Shown: positions 1 through 8,577 of the stretch, one piece after another
How the letters are laid out: every line of letters begins with the position of its first letter
Numbering within the stretch: position 1 is the stretch's first letter
Source: Roseivivax marinus
GTDB lineage: Bacteria; Pseudomonadota; Alphaproteobacteria; Rhodobacterales; Rhodobacteraceae
DNA length: 64,000 bases
Direction of reading: 5' to 3'
Assembly: GCF_900109705.1 (NCBI RefSeq)
Contig: NZ_FOAI01000006.1
Span: 1-64,000, forward strand
Notes under the pieces: model-generated
The model's input: the letters and a program-made list of their open reading frames with translations, nothing else
Told to the model about the DNA's origin: nothing
Databases searched by the model: none
Program-made: the position numbers and the translations under genes

Positions 1-363
1 CCCGTCCGCCCCGTCTGGCGTCCCGTTGGCGCCTCAGCGCCGCCGGTGAGGGGCTATCTACGGATAACCGCCAAACCCTGCAACAGGAAAAATCATCCAA
101 GGCGAACTTTTTTTGAAAAACCCGTCATACAAGGGCTTCGAGCGGGGTCGCGTGCATCTTGAGGCGGCACAGCCCAAGGCCCGATCACGCTCGAACCGCG
201 GGATCTGAGGTGAATCGCGGCTGAATCGGCAGCGACTCGCGCCGTCGCGGCCCGAGTCACCCCGGTTCGCGAGTCGAATCCTCGGTGCGCGGACTGTCTG
301 CCCCCCTGCCCCGCTCTACGATTCTTCTCGATCGCACCGAACCCCGACCAGGAGGCCCAAACG
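1..363. other. non-coding leader region
   Basis: No convincing gene lies in this stretch. It contains a T-run followed by an A-run (around 109-120) and then GC-rich sequence up to the strong ribosome binding site of the flavodoxin-like gene (AGGAGG about 10 bases before 364). The antisense open frames here have no plausible start signal and no recognisable domain. I cannot say what lies upstream of the window. Confidence 0.5.
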
Positions 364-855
364 ATGCCCCGTCTGCTGATCGTCCACCACTCCTCGACCG
401 GCGGCACACGCCAGATGGCCGACGCGGCCTACGCGCGCGCGCGCGAAGAGTTACATGAAGACGTGCGTTCGCTGACGGCGGACGCGGCCGGCCCCGACGA
501 CCTGCTCGCCGCCGATGGATACCTCTTCGCGGGCCCGGAGAACCTCGCGGCGATCGCCGGGGTGATGAAGGACTTCTTCGATCGCAGCTACTACCCGGTG
601 CTCGGCCGGATTGAGGGCCGACCCTACGCCCAGATGGTCTGCGCGGGCTCGGACGGCGAGAACGCCGCCCGGCAGGTTGCACGCATCGCCCAGGGCTGGA
701 GGCTTCGCGAGGTGCACGACCCCCTGATCGTCTGCACCCATGCCCAGACCCCCGAGGCCATCCAGGCCCCGAAGACCATTTCCGACAGCGATCTCGAGCG
801 TTGCGGTGAACTCGGCCAGGCTCTCGCGGCAGGGCTCGCCCTCGGCGTTTTCTGA
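364..855 (+). CDS. flavodoxin-like NAD(P)H/FMN reductase family protein
   Basis: This is a 163-residue protein with a flavodoxin-like fold. The N-terminal strand LLIVHHSSTGGTRQMAD has the STGGT phosphate loop that binds FMN. A second flavin-contact region, FAGPENLAAIAGVMKDFFDR (about residues 53-74), follows the usual pattern of a loop, then a helix ending in KxFFDR. It probably carries out NAD(P)H-dependent flavin or quinone reduction in the cytoplasm. The start has an AGGAGG ribosome binding site. The gene ends 90 bases before the catabolic operon and lies upstream of its operator, so it may be a separate transcription unit. The substrate is unknown, and other proteins of this fold, such as electron-transfer flavodoxins, cannot be excluded. 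Confidence 0.75.
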   Translation: MPRLLIVHHSSTGGTRQMADAAYARAREELHEDVRSLTADAAGPDDLLAADGYLFAGPENLAAIAGVMKDFFDRSYYPVLGRIEGRPYAQMVCAGSDGENAARQVARIAQGWRLREVHDPLIVCTHAQTPEAIQAPKTISDSDLERCGELGQALAAGLALGVF

Positions 856-903
856 GGAAACCAGCCGGGCCGTCCGTGCCTTCGTTCTTTCCCCAGACAT
901 CTT

Positions 904-925
904 TCTGTATTATAGAAGATACAGG
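904..925 (+). promoter_or_regulatory. putative GntR-type operator 1 with overlapping -10 box
   Basis: A 22-bp inverted repeat, TCTGTATT-ATAGAA-GATACAGG, lies 20 bases before the ATG at 946. It matches the repeat at 14476-14497 in arm sequence and spacing. The strand facing the downstream gene reads TCTGTATTAT in both copies. TATTAT (908-913) could serve as a -10 box, so a bound repressor would block the promoter; no good -35 box is visible. The regulator is inferred to be the GntR/HutC protein encoded at 13554-14375. Confidence 0.75.
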
Positions 926-945
926 ATGACCGGGGAGCCAGAGCC

Positions 946-1503
946 ATGCCCATCGTCGAACTGCACCTGCTGGAGGGATACGACGACGCCGCCCGCACGC
1001 GGCTCGGCGAGGCGCTGACCGACGCCGTCCGGCTCGTCGTTCCCGCCGCGCCCGAGGCGATCACGGTGATGATCCACGAGCGCGCGCCCTCCCAGTACAT
1101 GCGTGGACGTACGCAGCGCGCGGGCGCGCCTGCCCTTCCCGATCCGTGCGCCGTGGTGCGCGGCTACCTCGACGCCATGGAGGCGCGCGATCTCGACGCG
1201 GCGCGGGCCTGCCTCGGGCCGGGCTTCATCATGACCTTCCCCGGCAGCGGACCGATGACCACGCTAGACGAGCTGATCGCGTGGTCGAAGCCGCGCTACC
1301 GCCACGTGGCCAAGACCTACGAGGCTTTCGAACCCTGCCCCACCCCCGGCCCCGCCGTGGTCTACGCCCGCGGCACGCTGCACGGCGCGTGGCCCGATGG
1401 CACGCCCTTCGAAGGCATCCGGTTCATCGACCGGTTCGAGCTCGAGGCGGGGCTCATCACGAAACAGGACGTCTGGAACGACATAGCGGAGGTGCGCCCT
1501 TGA
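946..1503 (+). CDS. tautomerase / SnoaL-like (NTF2-fold) fusion protein
   Basis: This 185-residue protein joins two small domains. Residues 1-60 resemble the 4-oxalocrotonate tautomerase family: MPIVELHLLEGYD supplies the N-terminal proline that becomes the catalytic base after removal of Met, and an ITVMIHE strand follows. Residues about 68-183 resemble the SnoaL/NTF2-like fold (VVRGYLDAMEARDLDAARACL, then a FEGIRFIDRFELEAG strand), a fold of isomerases, cyclases and hydrolases acting on small polar molecules. Such tautomerases interconvert enol and keto acids. It is the first gene of the six-gene operon, with the operator just upstream, and its TGA overlaps the TTG start of hyuB. The joined architecture is unusual; the substrate is unknown. 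Confidence 0.75.
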   Translation: MPIVELHLLEGYDDAARTRLGEALTDAVRLVVPAAPEAITVMIHERAPSQYMRGRTQRAGAPALPDPCAVVRGYLDAMEARDLDAARACLGPGFIMTFPGSGPMTTLDELIAWSKPRYRHVAKTYEAFEPCPTPGPAVVYARGTLHGAWPDGTPFEGIRFIDRFELEAGLITKQDVWNDIAEVRP

Positions 1504-3194
1504 GCGACGCAGCCATAGACCCGATCACGCTGGCCGTGCTGGCCGGCCGAATGGAACAGATCGCCGACGAGATGGACGCGACCCTGTTCCGCGCGGCCTT
1601 CAACCCGATCATCGCCGAGGCGCATGACGCCAGCCACGGCCTTTACCACGCCCGGACCGGCGACACCCTGGTGCAGGGCAAATCCGGCCTGCCGATCTTC
1701 GTCGGCGTCATGTCCTTCGCCGTGCGCGCGGTCATCGACAAGGTGCGCGAGACCGGCGAGACGCCGCAGGACGGCGACATCTGGATCTTCAACGACGCGC
1801 ATCTCGGGGGCACGCACCTCAACGACATGCGGCTGGTGCGCCCCTACTTCCGCGACGGAGAGCTGTTCTGCTGGCTGGCCTCGGTCGGGCACTGGCACGA
1901 CCTCGGCGGCGGCGCGCCCGGCAACTACAATCCGGCGGCCAAGGACGCCTTCCAGGAAGCCTTCGTGCTGCCACCAGTGAAGCTCGCCCGCGCGGGCGAG
2001 ATGGATCGGGGCGTGCTCGACATCATCCTGCGCAACACCCGCCTGCCGCAATCGGCCGAAGGCGATCTCAACGGACAGCTCGGGGCGCTCGACCTCGGCG
2101 TGAAGCGCATGGACGAACTGCTGGGCGAATACGGCGGCGGAACGGTGTCCGCAGCGCTCGACGCGCTTTCGGATCGCGCCGACACGCTGATGCGGGCCGA
2201 GCTGGACGCATTACCCGACGGTCGCTGGGAGGCCGAGGATTTTCTCGACAATGACGGCATCGTGGACGAGGCGCTGCCGATCCGGGTGGCGCTGGAAATC
2301 CGCGGCGACCGCATGACGCTGGATTTCGAGGGCACGGCGGACCGCTGCCAGGGGCCGGTGAACATCGCGCGGCCGACGGCGGTGGCGACCGCCTACGTCG
2401 CGATCAAGCACATCTTCCCGATGCTGCCGGCCAATGCCGGCGTGATGCGGGCCATCGACGTGCGCATTCCGGAAGGCTCGCTTCTGTCCGCAGAGTTTCC
2501 CGCCCCGGTCAGCGGATACACCGAAACGATCCTGAGGATGATCGACGTGATCTTCGCCGCCGCGTCGCAAGCCGCGCCCGACCGGGTGGTGGCCAACGCC
2601 TACGGCACGATCAACGCGCTCTCGATCGCGGGACGCAAGAAGAATGGCCAGCCGTGGGTGATGTTCTCGTTCTACGGCGGCGGCCACGGCGGTTCGCCCG
2701 AGTCGGACGGGCTGAACCACGGCAGCGCGCCGATCTCGACCGCGACGATCCCGCCAATGGAGATCCTGGAGGCCGCCTACCCGGTGATGTTCCGGCAATG
2801 GGCGCTGCGCCCCGACTCCGGCGGCGCCGGACGTCATCGCGGCGGGCTGGGCGCGATCTACGAAATCGAGGTGCTCGAAGAGAACGGGGCCGAGGTCTTT
2901 CTCTTCGGCGAACGCGGCAAGCACGCGCCAAAGGGCGTGGCCGGCGGCAGCGAGGCGGCGACCAACCGCTTCTCCTACCAGACCGACGACGGTTGGGCGC
3001 AGCCGCCGATGGTCTCCAAGATGCGGGGAATACAGTTGAGACAGGGACAGGCGGTGAGGCTCGAGACCCCCGGCGGCGGCGGCTACGGCCCGGCGGCCGA
3101 GCGCGACCCCGAAGCGGTCGCGCGCGACGTGGAACGCGGGTTGCTCGGGGCGGATGCGGCAGAACGGCTTTACGGCCGTGGAGGTGCGGCATGA
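1500..3194 (+). CDS. hyuB: hydantoinase B / oxoprolinase family protein
   Basis: The HyuB-family subunit is about 564 residues. The family N-terminus DPITLAVLAGRMEQIADEMD begins only a few residues after a TTG codon at 1500 that overlaps the TGA of the preceding gene, so I take TTG as the start; ATG 1551 would cut off the conserved opening. Family motifs include the NDAHLGGTHLNDMRLVRPYF segment (about residues 98-117) and the glycine-rich FYGGGHGGSPESDGLNHG (about 390-407). HyuA and HyuB together form ATP-dependent cyclic amidases (5-oxoprolinase, hydantoinase, caprolactamase) or, in relatives, carboxylases. The start of hyuA overlaps this stop by 4 bases (ATGA), so the two are probably coupled. 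The substrate is unknown. Confidence 0.9.
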   Translation: MSDAAIDPITLAVLAGRMEQIADEMDATLFRAAFNPIIAEAHDASHGLYHARTGDTLVQGKSGLPIFVGVMSFAVRAVIDKVRETGETPQDGDIWIFNDAHLGGTHLNDMRLVRPYFRDGELFCWLASVGHWHDLGGGAPGNYNPAAKDAFQEAFVLPPVKLARAGEMDRGVLDIILRNTRLPQSAEGDLNGQLGALDLGVKRMDELLGEYGGGTVSAALDALSDRADTLMRAELDALPDGRWEAEDFLDNDGIVDEALPIRVALEIRGDRMTLDFEGTADRCQGPVNIARPTAVATAYVAIKHIFPMLPANAGVMRAIDVRIPEGSLLSAEFPAPVSGYTETILRMIDVIFAAASQAAPDRVVANAYGTINALSIAGRKKNGQPWVMFSFYGGGHGGSPESDGLNHGSAPISTATIPPMEILEAAYPVMFRQWALRPDSGGAGRHRGGLGAIYEIEVLEENGAEVFLFGERGKHAPKGVAGGSEAATNRFSYQTDDGWAQPPMVSKMRGIQLRQGQAVRLETPGGGGYGPAAERDPEAVARDVERGLLGADAAERLYGRGGAA

Positions 3195-5269
3195 CCGAGA
3201 CCACCGGCAAGCGCATGATCGGCGTGGACGTGGGCGGCACGTTCACCGACGTCTTCTTCCTCGACGAGGCCGCGGGCGAGGCGCGCGTGGCCAAGGTGCC
3301 GACGACCCGCCCGGACCAGTCCGGCGGTTTTCTCGAGGGAATTCGCCGCGAGACCGACGACCTCTCGGGCGTCAGCGCTGTGATCCACGGGACCACCGCC
3401 GGCACCAACGCGCTTCTCGAACGCAAGGGCGCGCGGATCGGCGTCATCACCACCGAGGGCCTCCGCGACGTGCTCGAGATGCGCCGCCGCGACCGGCCCC
3501 GCACCTGGGGTCTGCGCGGCGAGTTCGAACCGGTCGTGCCCCGCGACCTGCGCCTCGAGGTGCCCGAGCGCACGCTCGCCGACGGCACCATCCGCACGGC
3601 GGTCGATCTCGACGCGGTGCGCGCGGCGGCAGAGCATCTCCGCGCGGCCGGTTGCGAAGCGGTCGCGGTGCTCTTCGCCAACTCCTACGCCAACCCCGAG
3701 AACGAGGCGAAAGCCGTCGCCGCCCTGCGCGAGACATGGCCCAATCCGCACGTCTCCTGCTCGTCCGAGATCCTGCCCGAGATCCGCGAGTTCGAGCGGT
3801 TTTCGACCACCGCGCTCAACGCCTACCTCCAGCCAGAGGTGTCGGGTTACCTGAACCGTCTCGACGGTGCCCTGCGAGAGGGAGGCTTCGGGTCGGAATT
3901 CATGATCGTGCAGTCGAACGGCGGCGTCATGGGTGTCGAGACCGCGTGCCAGCTGCCCGTCCGCACGGCGCTCTCCGGTCCTGCGGCCGGCGTGATCGCC
4001 GCGGGCTACATCGCGGGCGAGGCCGGGTTTCCGGACGTCATCACCGGCGACATGGGCGGCACCAGCTTCGACGTCTCGCTGATCGCCGACGGGCATTCGA
4101 TGCTCGCGCCGCAGACTTCCATCGACTTCGGCATGGTCGTGCGGACACCGATGATCGAGATCACCACCATCGGCGCGGGCGGCGGGTCCATCGCCTGGGT
4201 CGATAAGGGCGGCCTGTTGAATATCGGCCCCGAAAGCGCGGGCTCCACCCCCGGCCCGGTCGCCTACGGGCAGGGCAACGACCGGCCCACGGTCACCGAT
4301 GCCAACGTGGTGCTGGGCCGGATCGATCCGGACAATCCCATCGGCGGCAAGCTCGACCGCCTCGACGTGGACGCGGCGGGCCGCGCGATCGACATCCACG
4401 TGGGCGACAAGCTCGGCCTGTCGACGGTGCAGGCGGCCGAGGCGATCCTGCGGGTGGCGAACTCGCGCATGGCGGGGGCCATCCGTCTCGTCAGCATCGA
4501 ACGCGGCTTCGACCCCAAGCGCTTTGCCTTCATGCCCTTCGGCGGCGGCGGTGCGCTGCACACCGGGGCGATGCTGGCCGAGGTCGGCATCGGGCGGGCG
4601 ATCGTCCCGCGCTATCCCGGCGTCACATCGGCCATAGGCTGCGTCATTGCCGACATGCGGCAGGACTTCGTGCAGACGATCAATTCGACCGTGGACGACC
4701 TCGACACCGCCGCCCTCACCCGCTTCATGCAGGACCACGTGAACACCGGCACCGCCATGCTCGAGGGGACCGAGACCCGGTTCGAGGCGCGCGAGACCGT
4801 GTTCGAACTCGACATGGCCTATGTCGGCCAGACCCACACCGTGTCCGTGCCGATCCCGGTCGAGGTGCGCAACGGCAAGGTCCATGCACCGAATGCCAAG
4901 CAGGTGGCCGAGGCCTTCGACGATGCCTACAACACCGCATACGGACGGCTTCTGCCGAACGGCACCCGCCGCGTGATGAACCTGCGCTCGGCGGTGATCG
5001 GCAAACATCCCAAGTTCGACCTGACAACACTCGCCCCCTCTGGCGGCAGCGTCGAGGATGCGCTCAAGGGATCACGCCGGGTGCATTTCGGCGACGACTG
5101 GCACGACACGGCGATCTACGATCGCCTCGCCCTGCCCGTGGGCGCCGAGGTCGCGGGCCCGGCGATCCTCGAACAGGCGGACACCACCGTCCTGATCGAG
5201 CCCGATCTGACCGGCCGCGTGGACGCGTTCGGCAACACCATCATCACCCGGAAGGACTCCCATGGCTGA
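3191..5269 (+). CDS. hyuA: hydantoinase A / oxoprolinase family protein
   Basis: The 692-residue HyuA subunit has the ASKHA-type nucleotide-binding fold. Visible motifs are GVDVGGTFTDVF near the N-terminus, HGTTAGTNALLERKG (about 57-71), SGPAAGVIAAGYIAGEAGF (about 262), GDMGGTSFDVSLIADG (about 286) and AGGGSIAWVDKGGLLNIGP (about 331). In characterised family members this subunit phosphorylates the cyclic amide oxygen, or a substrate carbonyl or enol, with ATP. Partner HyuB then completes ring opening or carboxylation. It overlaps hyuB by 4 bases and the next hydrolase gene by 8 bases. Association with a hydrolase, a C-C lyase and a hydro-lyase suggests an early ring-opening or activation step in one catabolic route. 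Confidence 0.9.
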   Translation: MTETTGKRMIGVDVGGTFTDVFFLDEAAGEARVAKVPTTRPDQSGGFLEGIRRETDDLSGVSAVIHGTTAGTNALLERKGARIGVITTEGLRDVLEMRRRDRPRTWGLRGEFEPVVPRDLRLEVPERTLADGTIRTAVDLDAVRAAAEHLRAAGCEAVAVLFANSYANPENEAKAVAALRETWPNPHVSCSSEILPEIREFERFSTTALNAYLQPEVSGYLNRLDGALREGGFGSEFMIVQSNGGVMGVETACQLPVRTALSGPAAGVIAAGYIAGEAGFPDVITGDMGGTSFDVSLIADGHSMLAPQTSIDFGMVVRTPMIEITTIGAGGGSIAWVDKGGLLNIGPESAGSTPGPVAYGQGNDRPTVTDANVVLGRIDPDNPIGGKLDRLDVDAAGRAIDIHVGDKLGLSTVQAAEAILRVANSRMAGAIRLVSIERGFDPKRFAFMPFGGGGALHTGAMLAEVGIGRAIVPRYPGVTSAIGCVIADMRQDFVQTINSTVDDLDTAALTRFMQDHVNTGTAMLEGTETRFEARETVFELDMAYVGQTHTVSVPIPVEVRNGKVHAPNAKQVAEAFDDAYNTAYGRLLPNGTRRVMNLRSAVIGKHPKFDLTTLAPSGGSVEDALKGSRRVHFGDDWHDTAIYDRLALPVGAEVAGPAILEQADTTVLIEPDLTGRVDAFGNTIITRKDSHG

Positions 5270-5876
5270 GAACTTCGACCCGAAGCGCACCGCGCTTCTG
5301 ACCATCGACCTGCAGAACGACTTCCTGCACCCCGAAGGCGCTTACGGCCGAGCGAACCAGCGCGCCGACGCCATCGCCGCCCTGCCCGCGCGCATCCGCC
5401 CCCTGCGCGACGCGCTGCGCGCCGCCGGCGGCACCTACGTCTCGGCCCAGTTCACTCTGGTGCCGGGGCCCAATGACGAGCCGCTGATCTCGCCCCACCT
5501 GAAGGAGCTGCGCCCCTTCCTCGGCAAGGGCGATTTCGCCCCGGGCAAGTTCGGCCACCAGCTCGTCGATGAGCTCGGTCCCGCCGACTACACCGTCGAG
5601 AAGGTCGCCTATTCCGCATTCTACCAGACGCGGCTGGAGTTCATCCTGCGCAAGCTCGGCATCGACACCGTGATCGTGGGCGGGATCGTCACCAACGGCG
5701 GCGTGGCCTCGAGCGTGCGCGACGCACACCTGCGCGACATCCATACCGTCCTGCTGACCGACGGCTGCGCGGCGTTCAAGGACGAGGTCCACGCAGCCAC
5801 GCTCACCGCGCTTGGCTCGCTCGGCCCGCAAATGACCTGCGCCGAGGCGGCCGCGATGGCGGAGGGCGCGACATGA
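5262..5876 (+). CDS. isochorismatase-fold hydrolase lacking the catalytic cysteine
   Basis: This is a 204-residue alpha/beta hydrolase of the isochorismatase/cysteine hydrolase superfamily. Catalytic Asp16 (LLTIDLQNDF) and Lys114 (VEKVAYSAF) are present. The nucleophile position in the TNxCV motif reads T144-N-G-G-V, with Gly147 (codon GGC) where amidases such as nicotinamidase and maleamate amidohydrolase carry Cys. True isochorismatases (EntB, PhzD) also lack this Cys and hydrolyse a vinyl ether using Asp and Lys. The enzyme therefore may not be a simple amidase; a hydrolase acting on an enol ether, or a non-nucleophilic mechanism, is more likely. The start overlaps the hyuA stop by 8 bases and the stop overlaps the lyase ATG. 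Confidence 0.85.
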   Translation: MAENFDPKRTALLTIDLQNDFLHPEGAYGRANQRADAIAALPARIRPLRDALRAAGGTYVSAQFTLVPGPNDEPLISPHLKELRPFLGKGDFAPGKFGHQLVDELGPADYTVEKVAYSAFYQTRLEFILRKLGIDTVIVGGIVTNGGVASSVRDAHLRDIHTVLLTDGCAAFKDEVHAATLTALGSLGPQMTCAEAAAMAEGAT

Positions 5877-6739
5877 GCCTGCGCGCACGACTGGCCGAGG
5901 ACCCGATCCTCGTCGCGCCCGGGGTCTATGACGCGCTGACGGCGGCGCTCGCCGCCGAGGCCGGCTTCGAGGCGCTCTACCTCTCGGGCGCGGCAGTGGC
6001 CTACACCCGCCTCGGACGCCCCGACATCGGCCTGACCAGCGCGACCGAGATGGCCGACACCATGGCGCTGATCGCGGACCGGGTGTCCCTGCCCGTCATC
6101 ATCGACGCCGATACCGGTTTCGGGAACGCGCTGAACGCGCAGCGCACCATGCGGATGTACGAACGCGCGGGCGCCGCGGCGCTTCAGGTCGAGGACCAGA
6201 GCTATCCCAAGCGCTGCGGCCACCTCGCCGACAAGTCGCTCATCCCGCAGGCCGAAATGGCCGGCAAGATCGGCGCCATGGCCGAGGCCCGGGCCTCGGA
6301 CGAGACACTTATCATCGCACGAACCGATGCCATCGCGGTCGAGGGCATCGACGCCGCCTTCGCCCGCGCCGAAGCCTACATCGCCGCCGGCGCCGATGCC
6401 CTCTTCATCGAAGCGCCCCGCTCGGGCGACGAGATGACCCGTGTGGCGCAAACCTTCGGCGACCGCATCCCTTTGCTGGCGAACATGGTCGAAGGCGGCG
6501 CCACGCCGATTTCGTCCGCCGAGGACCTGCAGAGCATGGGCTTTTCCATCGTCATCTTTCCCGGCGGGATCGTCCGCGCGCTGGCCAAGACCGCCCAGGA
6601 TTACTACGCCAGCCTCGCGCAGAACGGATCGAACCGGCCGTTCGGGGATCGGATGTTCGATTTCGGCGGCCTGAACGAGGTGATCGGAACCCCCGAAATG
6701 CTGGCAGAAGGCCGCAAGTGGGATGGCAGCGATGGCTGA
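5873..6739 (+). CDS. PEP mutase / isocitrate lyase family C-C bond lyase
   Basis: The 288-residue TIM-barrel enzyme belongs to the PEP mutase/isocitrate lyase superfamily. DADTGFGN (about residues 81-88) carries the Mg-binding acids, and VEDQSYPKRCGHL (about 106-118) is the gating-loop motif. The Cys of KRCGH is the general acid or base of carbon-carbon lyases such as 2-methylisocitrate lyase and 2,3-dimethylmalate lyase, and it is absent from PEP mutases. The likely reaction is retro-aldol cleavage of a 2-hydroxy-dicarboxylate to pyruvate (or glyoxylate) and a short acid. Oxaloacetate decarboxylase-like activity is an alternative. The LeuCD-type hydro-lyase of the same putative regulon could provide the hydroxy-acid substrate. 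Confidence 0.85.
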   Translation: MSLRARLAEDPILVAPGVYDALTAALAAEAGFEALYLSGAAVAYTRLGRPDIGLTSATEMADTMALIADRVSLPVIIDADTGFGNALNAQRTMRMYERAGAAALQVEDQSYPKRCGHLADKSLIPQAEMAGKIGAMAEARASDETLIIARTDAIAVEGIDAAFARAEAYIAAGADALFIEAPRSGDEMTRVAQTFGDRIPLLANMVEGGATPISSAEDLQSMGFSIVIFPGGIVRALAKTAQDYYASLAQNGSNRPFGDRMFDFGGLNEVIGTPEMLAEGRKWDGSDG

Positions 6740-8099
6740 TGCCGCGCCCACGCCCGACGCCTTCGACTTCGAGGTCGGCACGCTGATCGTCGGCGGCGGC
6801 GCCTGCGGCATGGTCGCGGCGCTGGCCGCCCACGAGGCCGGACAGGAGGTTCTGGTGATCGAGGCGGACCCCGTCCCGCAGGGTTCGACCGCGCTGTCCG
6901 CCGGGCTGATCCCGGCAGCAGGCACCGCGTTCCAGCGCGACGCCGGGATCGAGGACGACCCCGACCGCTTCGCCGCCGACATCCAGGCCAAGGCGCACAA
7001 CGAGAACGACCCGGCGCTGGTCGACGCGCTCGCACGCGGATCTGCCCCGGTGGTCGAATGGCTGGCCGAGACGCACGGCCTGCCGTTCTCGGTGGTCACC
7101 GATTTCGACTATCCCGGCCATTCCCGGCGCCGGATGCACGGCCTGCCCTCTCGCGCGGGGCGCGAGCTGATCGACACGCTGCGCGCCACCGCCGAGGCGG
7201 CGGGCATTGACGTGATCTGCGACCGGCGGGCCGAGACGCTCTTCCACGAGGGCACCCGGATCACCGGCGTGGCCATGCGCCGCCCGGATGGCGGCGTCGA
7301 GACCGTGGGCTGCGCCAAGCTCGTGCTGGCCTGCAACGGCTTCGGGGGCAACCGTGACATGGTTGCCCGGCACATGCCCCAGATCGAGGACGCACTCTGG
7401 TTCGGCCATGACGGCAACCGCGGCGAGGCCGTGGACTGGGCCGGCGCGCTTGGCGCGCGGACGCGGCATCTGGGCGCCTACCAGGGGCACGGCAACGTCG
7501 CGCACCCGCACGGCATCCTCATCACCTGGGCCACGATCACCGAGGGCGGCGTTCAGGTGAACCGCAACGGCGATCGCTTCTGGAACGAGGCGCAGGGCTA
7601 TTCCGAGGCGGCGCGTTCGGTGCTCGCCCAGCCAGGCGGCGAGGCGTGGACACTGTTCGACAGCCGCATCGCCGGGATCGCCCGCCAGTTCGAGGACTTT
7701 CGCAATGCCGAGGCGCAGGGCGCAGTCGTGACGGCAGACACGCCCGAGGCGCTGGCGGAGGCCCTGGGCCTCACGCCCGCTGCGGTGGCGCGCGCGCTGT
7801 CGGACCGGCCGGGTGCGGGCGAGGACGCCTTTGGCCGCGACTGGACCGGCGTCGCGTCGCTCGCTCCGCCCTATTGCGGCGTGCGGGTCACCGGGGCGCT
7901 CTTCCATACGCAGGGCGGTCTAGAGACCGACGGCACGGGCCGCGTTCTGCACGAGGACGGCAGCGTCTTCCCCAACCTCTTCGCCGCCGGCGGCGCCGCC
8001 TGCGGCGTCTCGGGCAAGGGCGACAGCGGCTACCTGTCCGGCAACGGCCTTCTCGCGGCAGTGGTGCTGGGACGTGCCGCAGGAGCAGCGAAGGTCTGA
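6723..8099 (+). CDS. FAD-dependent oxidoreductase (fumarate reductase/KstD-type flavoprotein)
   Basis: This 458-residue flavoprotein has the FAD-binding domain 2 fold. The dinucleotide motif GGGACGMVAALAAHEAG is at about residues 24-40, followed by the acidic strand end VLVIEAD. The segment GSTALSAGLIPAAGT matches the post-motif FAD loop of fumarate reductase and ketosteroid dehydrogenase relatives, and the C-terminal GKGDSGYLSGNGLLAAVVLGR closes the FAD site. Relatives reduce or desaturate carbon-carbon bonds next to a carbonyl or carboxylate. No signal peptide is present, so it should be cytoplasmic. The ATG at 6723 overlaps the lyase gene by 17 bases (a second ATG is at 6732). It is the last gene of the operon. 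Confidence 0.85.
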   Translation: MAAMADAAPTPDAFDFEVGTLIVGGGACGMVAALAAHEAGQEVLVIEADPVPQGSTALSAGLIPAAGTAFQRDAGIEDDPDRFAADIQAKAHNENDPALVDALARGSAPVVEWLAETHGLPFSVVTDFDYPGHSRRRMHGLPSRAGRELIDTLRATAEAAGIDVICDRRAETLFHEGTRITGVAMRRPDGGVETVGCAKLVLACNGFGGNRDMVARHMPQIEDALWFGHDGNRGEAVDWAGALGARTRHLGAYQGHGNVAHPHGILITWATITEGGVQVNRNGDRFWNEAQGYSEAARSVLAQPGGEAWTLFDSRIAGIARQFEDFRNAEAQGAVVTADTPEALAEALGLTPAAVARALSDRPGAGEDAFGRDWTGVASLAPPYCGVRVTGALFHTQGGLETDGTGRVLHEDGSVFPNLFAAGGAACGVSGKGDSGYLSGNGLLAAVVLGRAAGAAKV

Positions 8100-8105
8100 G
8101 AGGCC

Positions 8106-8122
8106 GGCGGACGCTGTCCGCC
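8106..8122 (+). terminator. hairpin after the hyu operon
   Basis: A perfect 7-bp stem (GGCGGAC / GTCCGCC) with a 3-base loop begins 6 bases after the stop codon of the FAD oxidoreductase gene. There is no clear T-run. It could be a weak terminator or an mRNA 3-prime stabilising hairpin. Confidence 0.45.
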
Positions 8123-8543
8123 CGCTTCCTCATCTTCTCCGAGCCCCCCACGCCCGCCAGGGACCGCGGCCGCAAGCCGCCGCGCGGTACGCGGCCGCCG
8201 CATCGACCGGCGGCAGGACGAGGCTGCGGGCACGACGTCCAACCCGCTCGGTTTACTCGGGATCATTCGAAGCGTTGGAAACACGGGGACGTCGCTCCGC
8301 ATCCCGAAGATGAGCTTCAGAAGCCGCCTGCCCGTCCCGCCGCCCGCGCTGCACTTCCAGTGATTTGCTTTGAACGGGGAGAGAGCGTCTTTGCCCGCGT
8401 AGGCTTCCCCAAAGCTTTTCTGCGGCGAAATCGTCCGACCCGAAACGAGGCCGGTGCGCCTGCGGACCGGCGATGCACCTCGCGCCTACGGGCTCGGCCT
8501 CCCACAGGTGCGCCGTTCTCTGCCCGACCGGACCCCGTGTTAC
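8123..8543. other. gap between two convergent operons
   Basis: No gene is supported here. The stretch separates the plus-strand hyu operon from the minus-strand TRAP operon. Open frames in it are arginine- and proline-rich, lack ribosome binding sites and look like translated GC-rich spacer. I saw no further copy of the 22-bp operator. Confidence 0.5.
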
Positions 8544-8571
8544 CCCGGGGGCGGCTCTCGCCGCCCCCGGG
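8544..8571 (-). terminator. GC-rich hairpin after dctM
   Basis: A perfect 12-bp inverted repeat (CCCGGGGGCGGC, loop TCTC, GCCGCCCCCGGG) ends 6 bases from the dctM stop codon. It lacks a T-run on the minus strand, so termination may be partial or Rho-assisted. It also faces the end of the convergent hyu operon. Confidence 0.6.
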
Positions 8572-8577
8572 CTGACC

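Noticed and set aside
3170-5008. A 612-codon open frame antisense to hyuA
   Set aside because: It lies exactly opposite a strongly conserved gene, has His- and Asp-rich low-information sequence, no ribosome binding site and no recognisable domain. Long antisense frames are expected in high-GC DNA.
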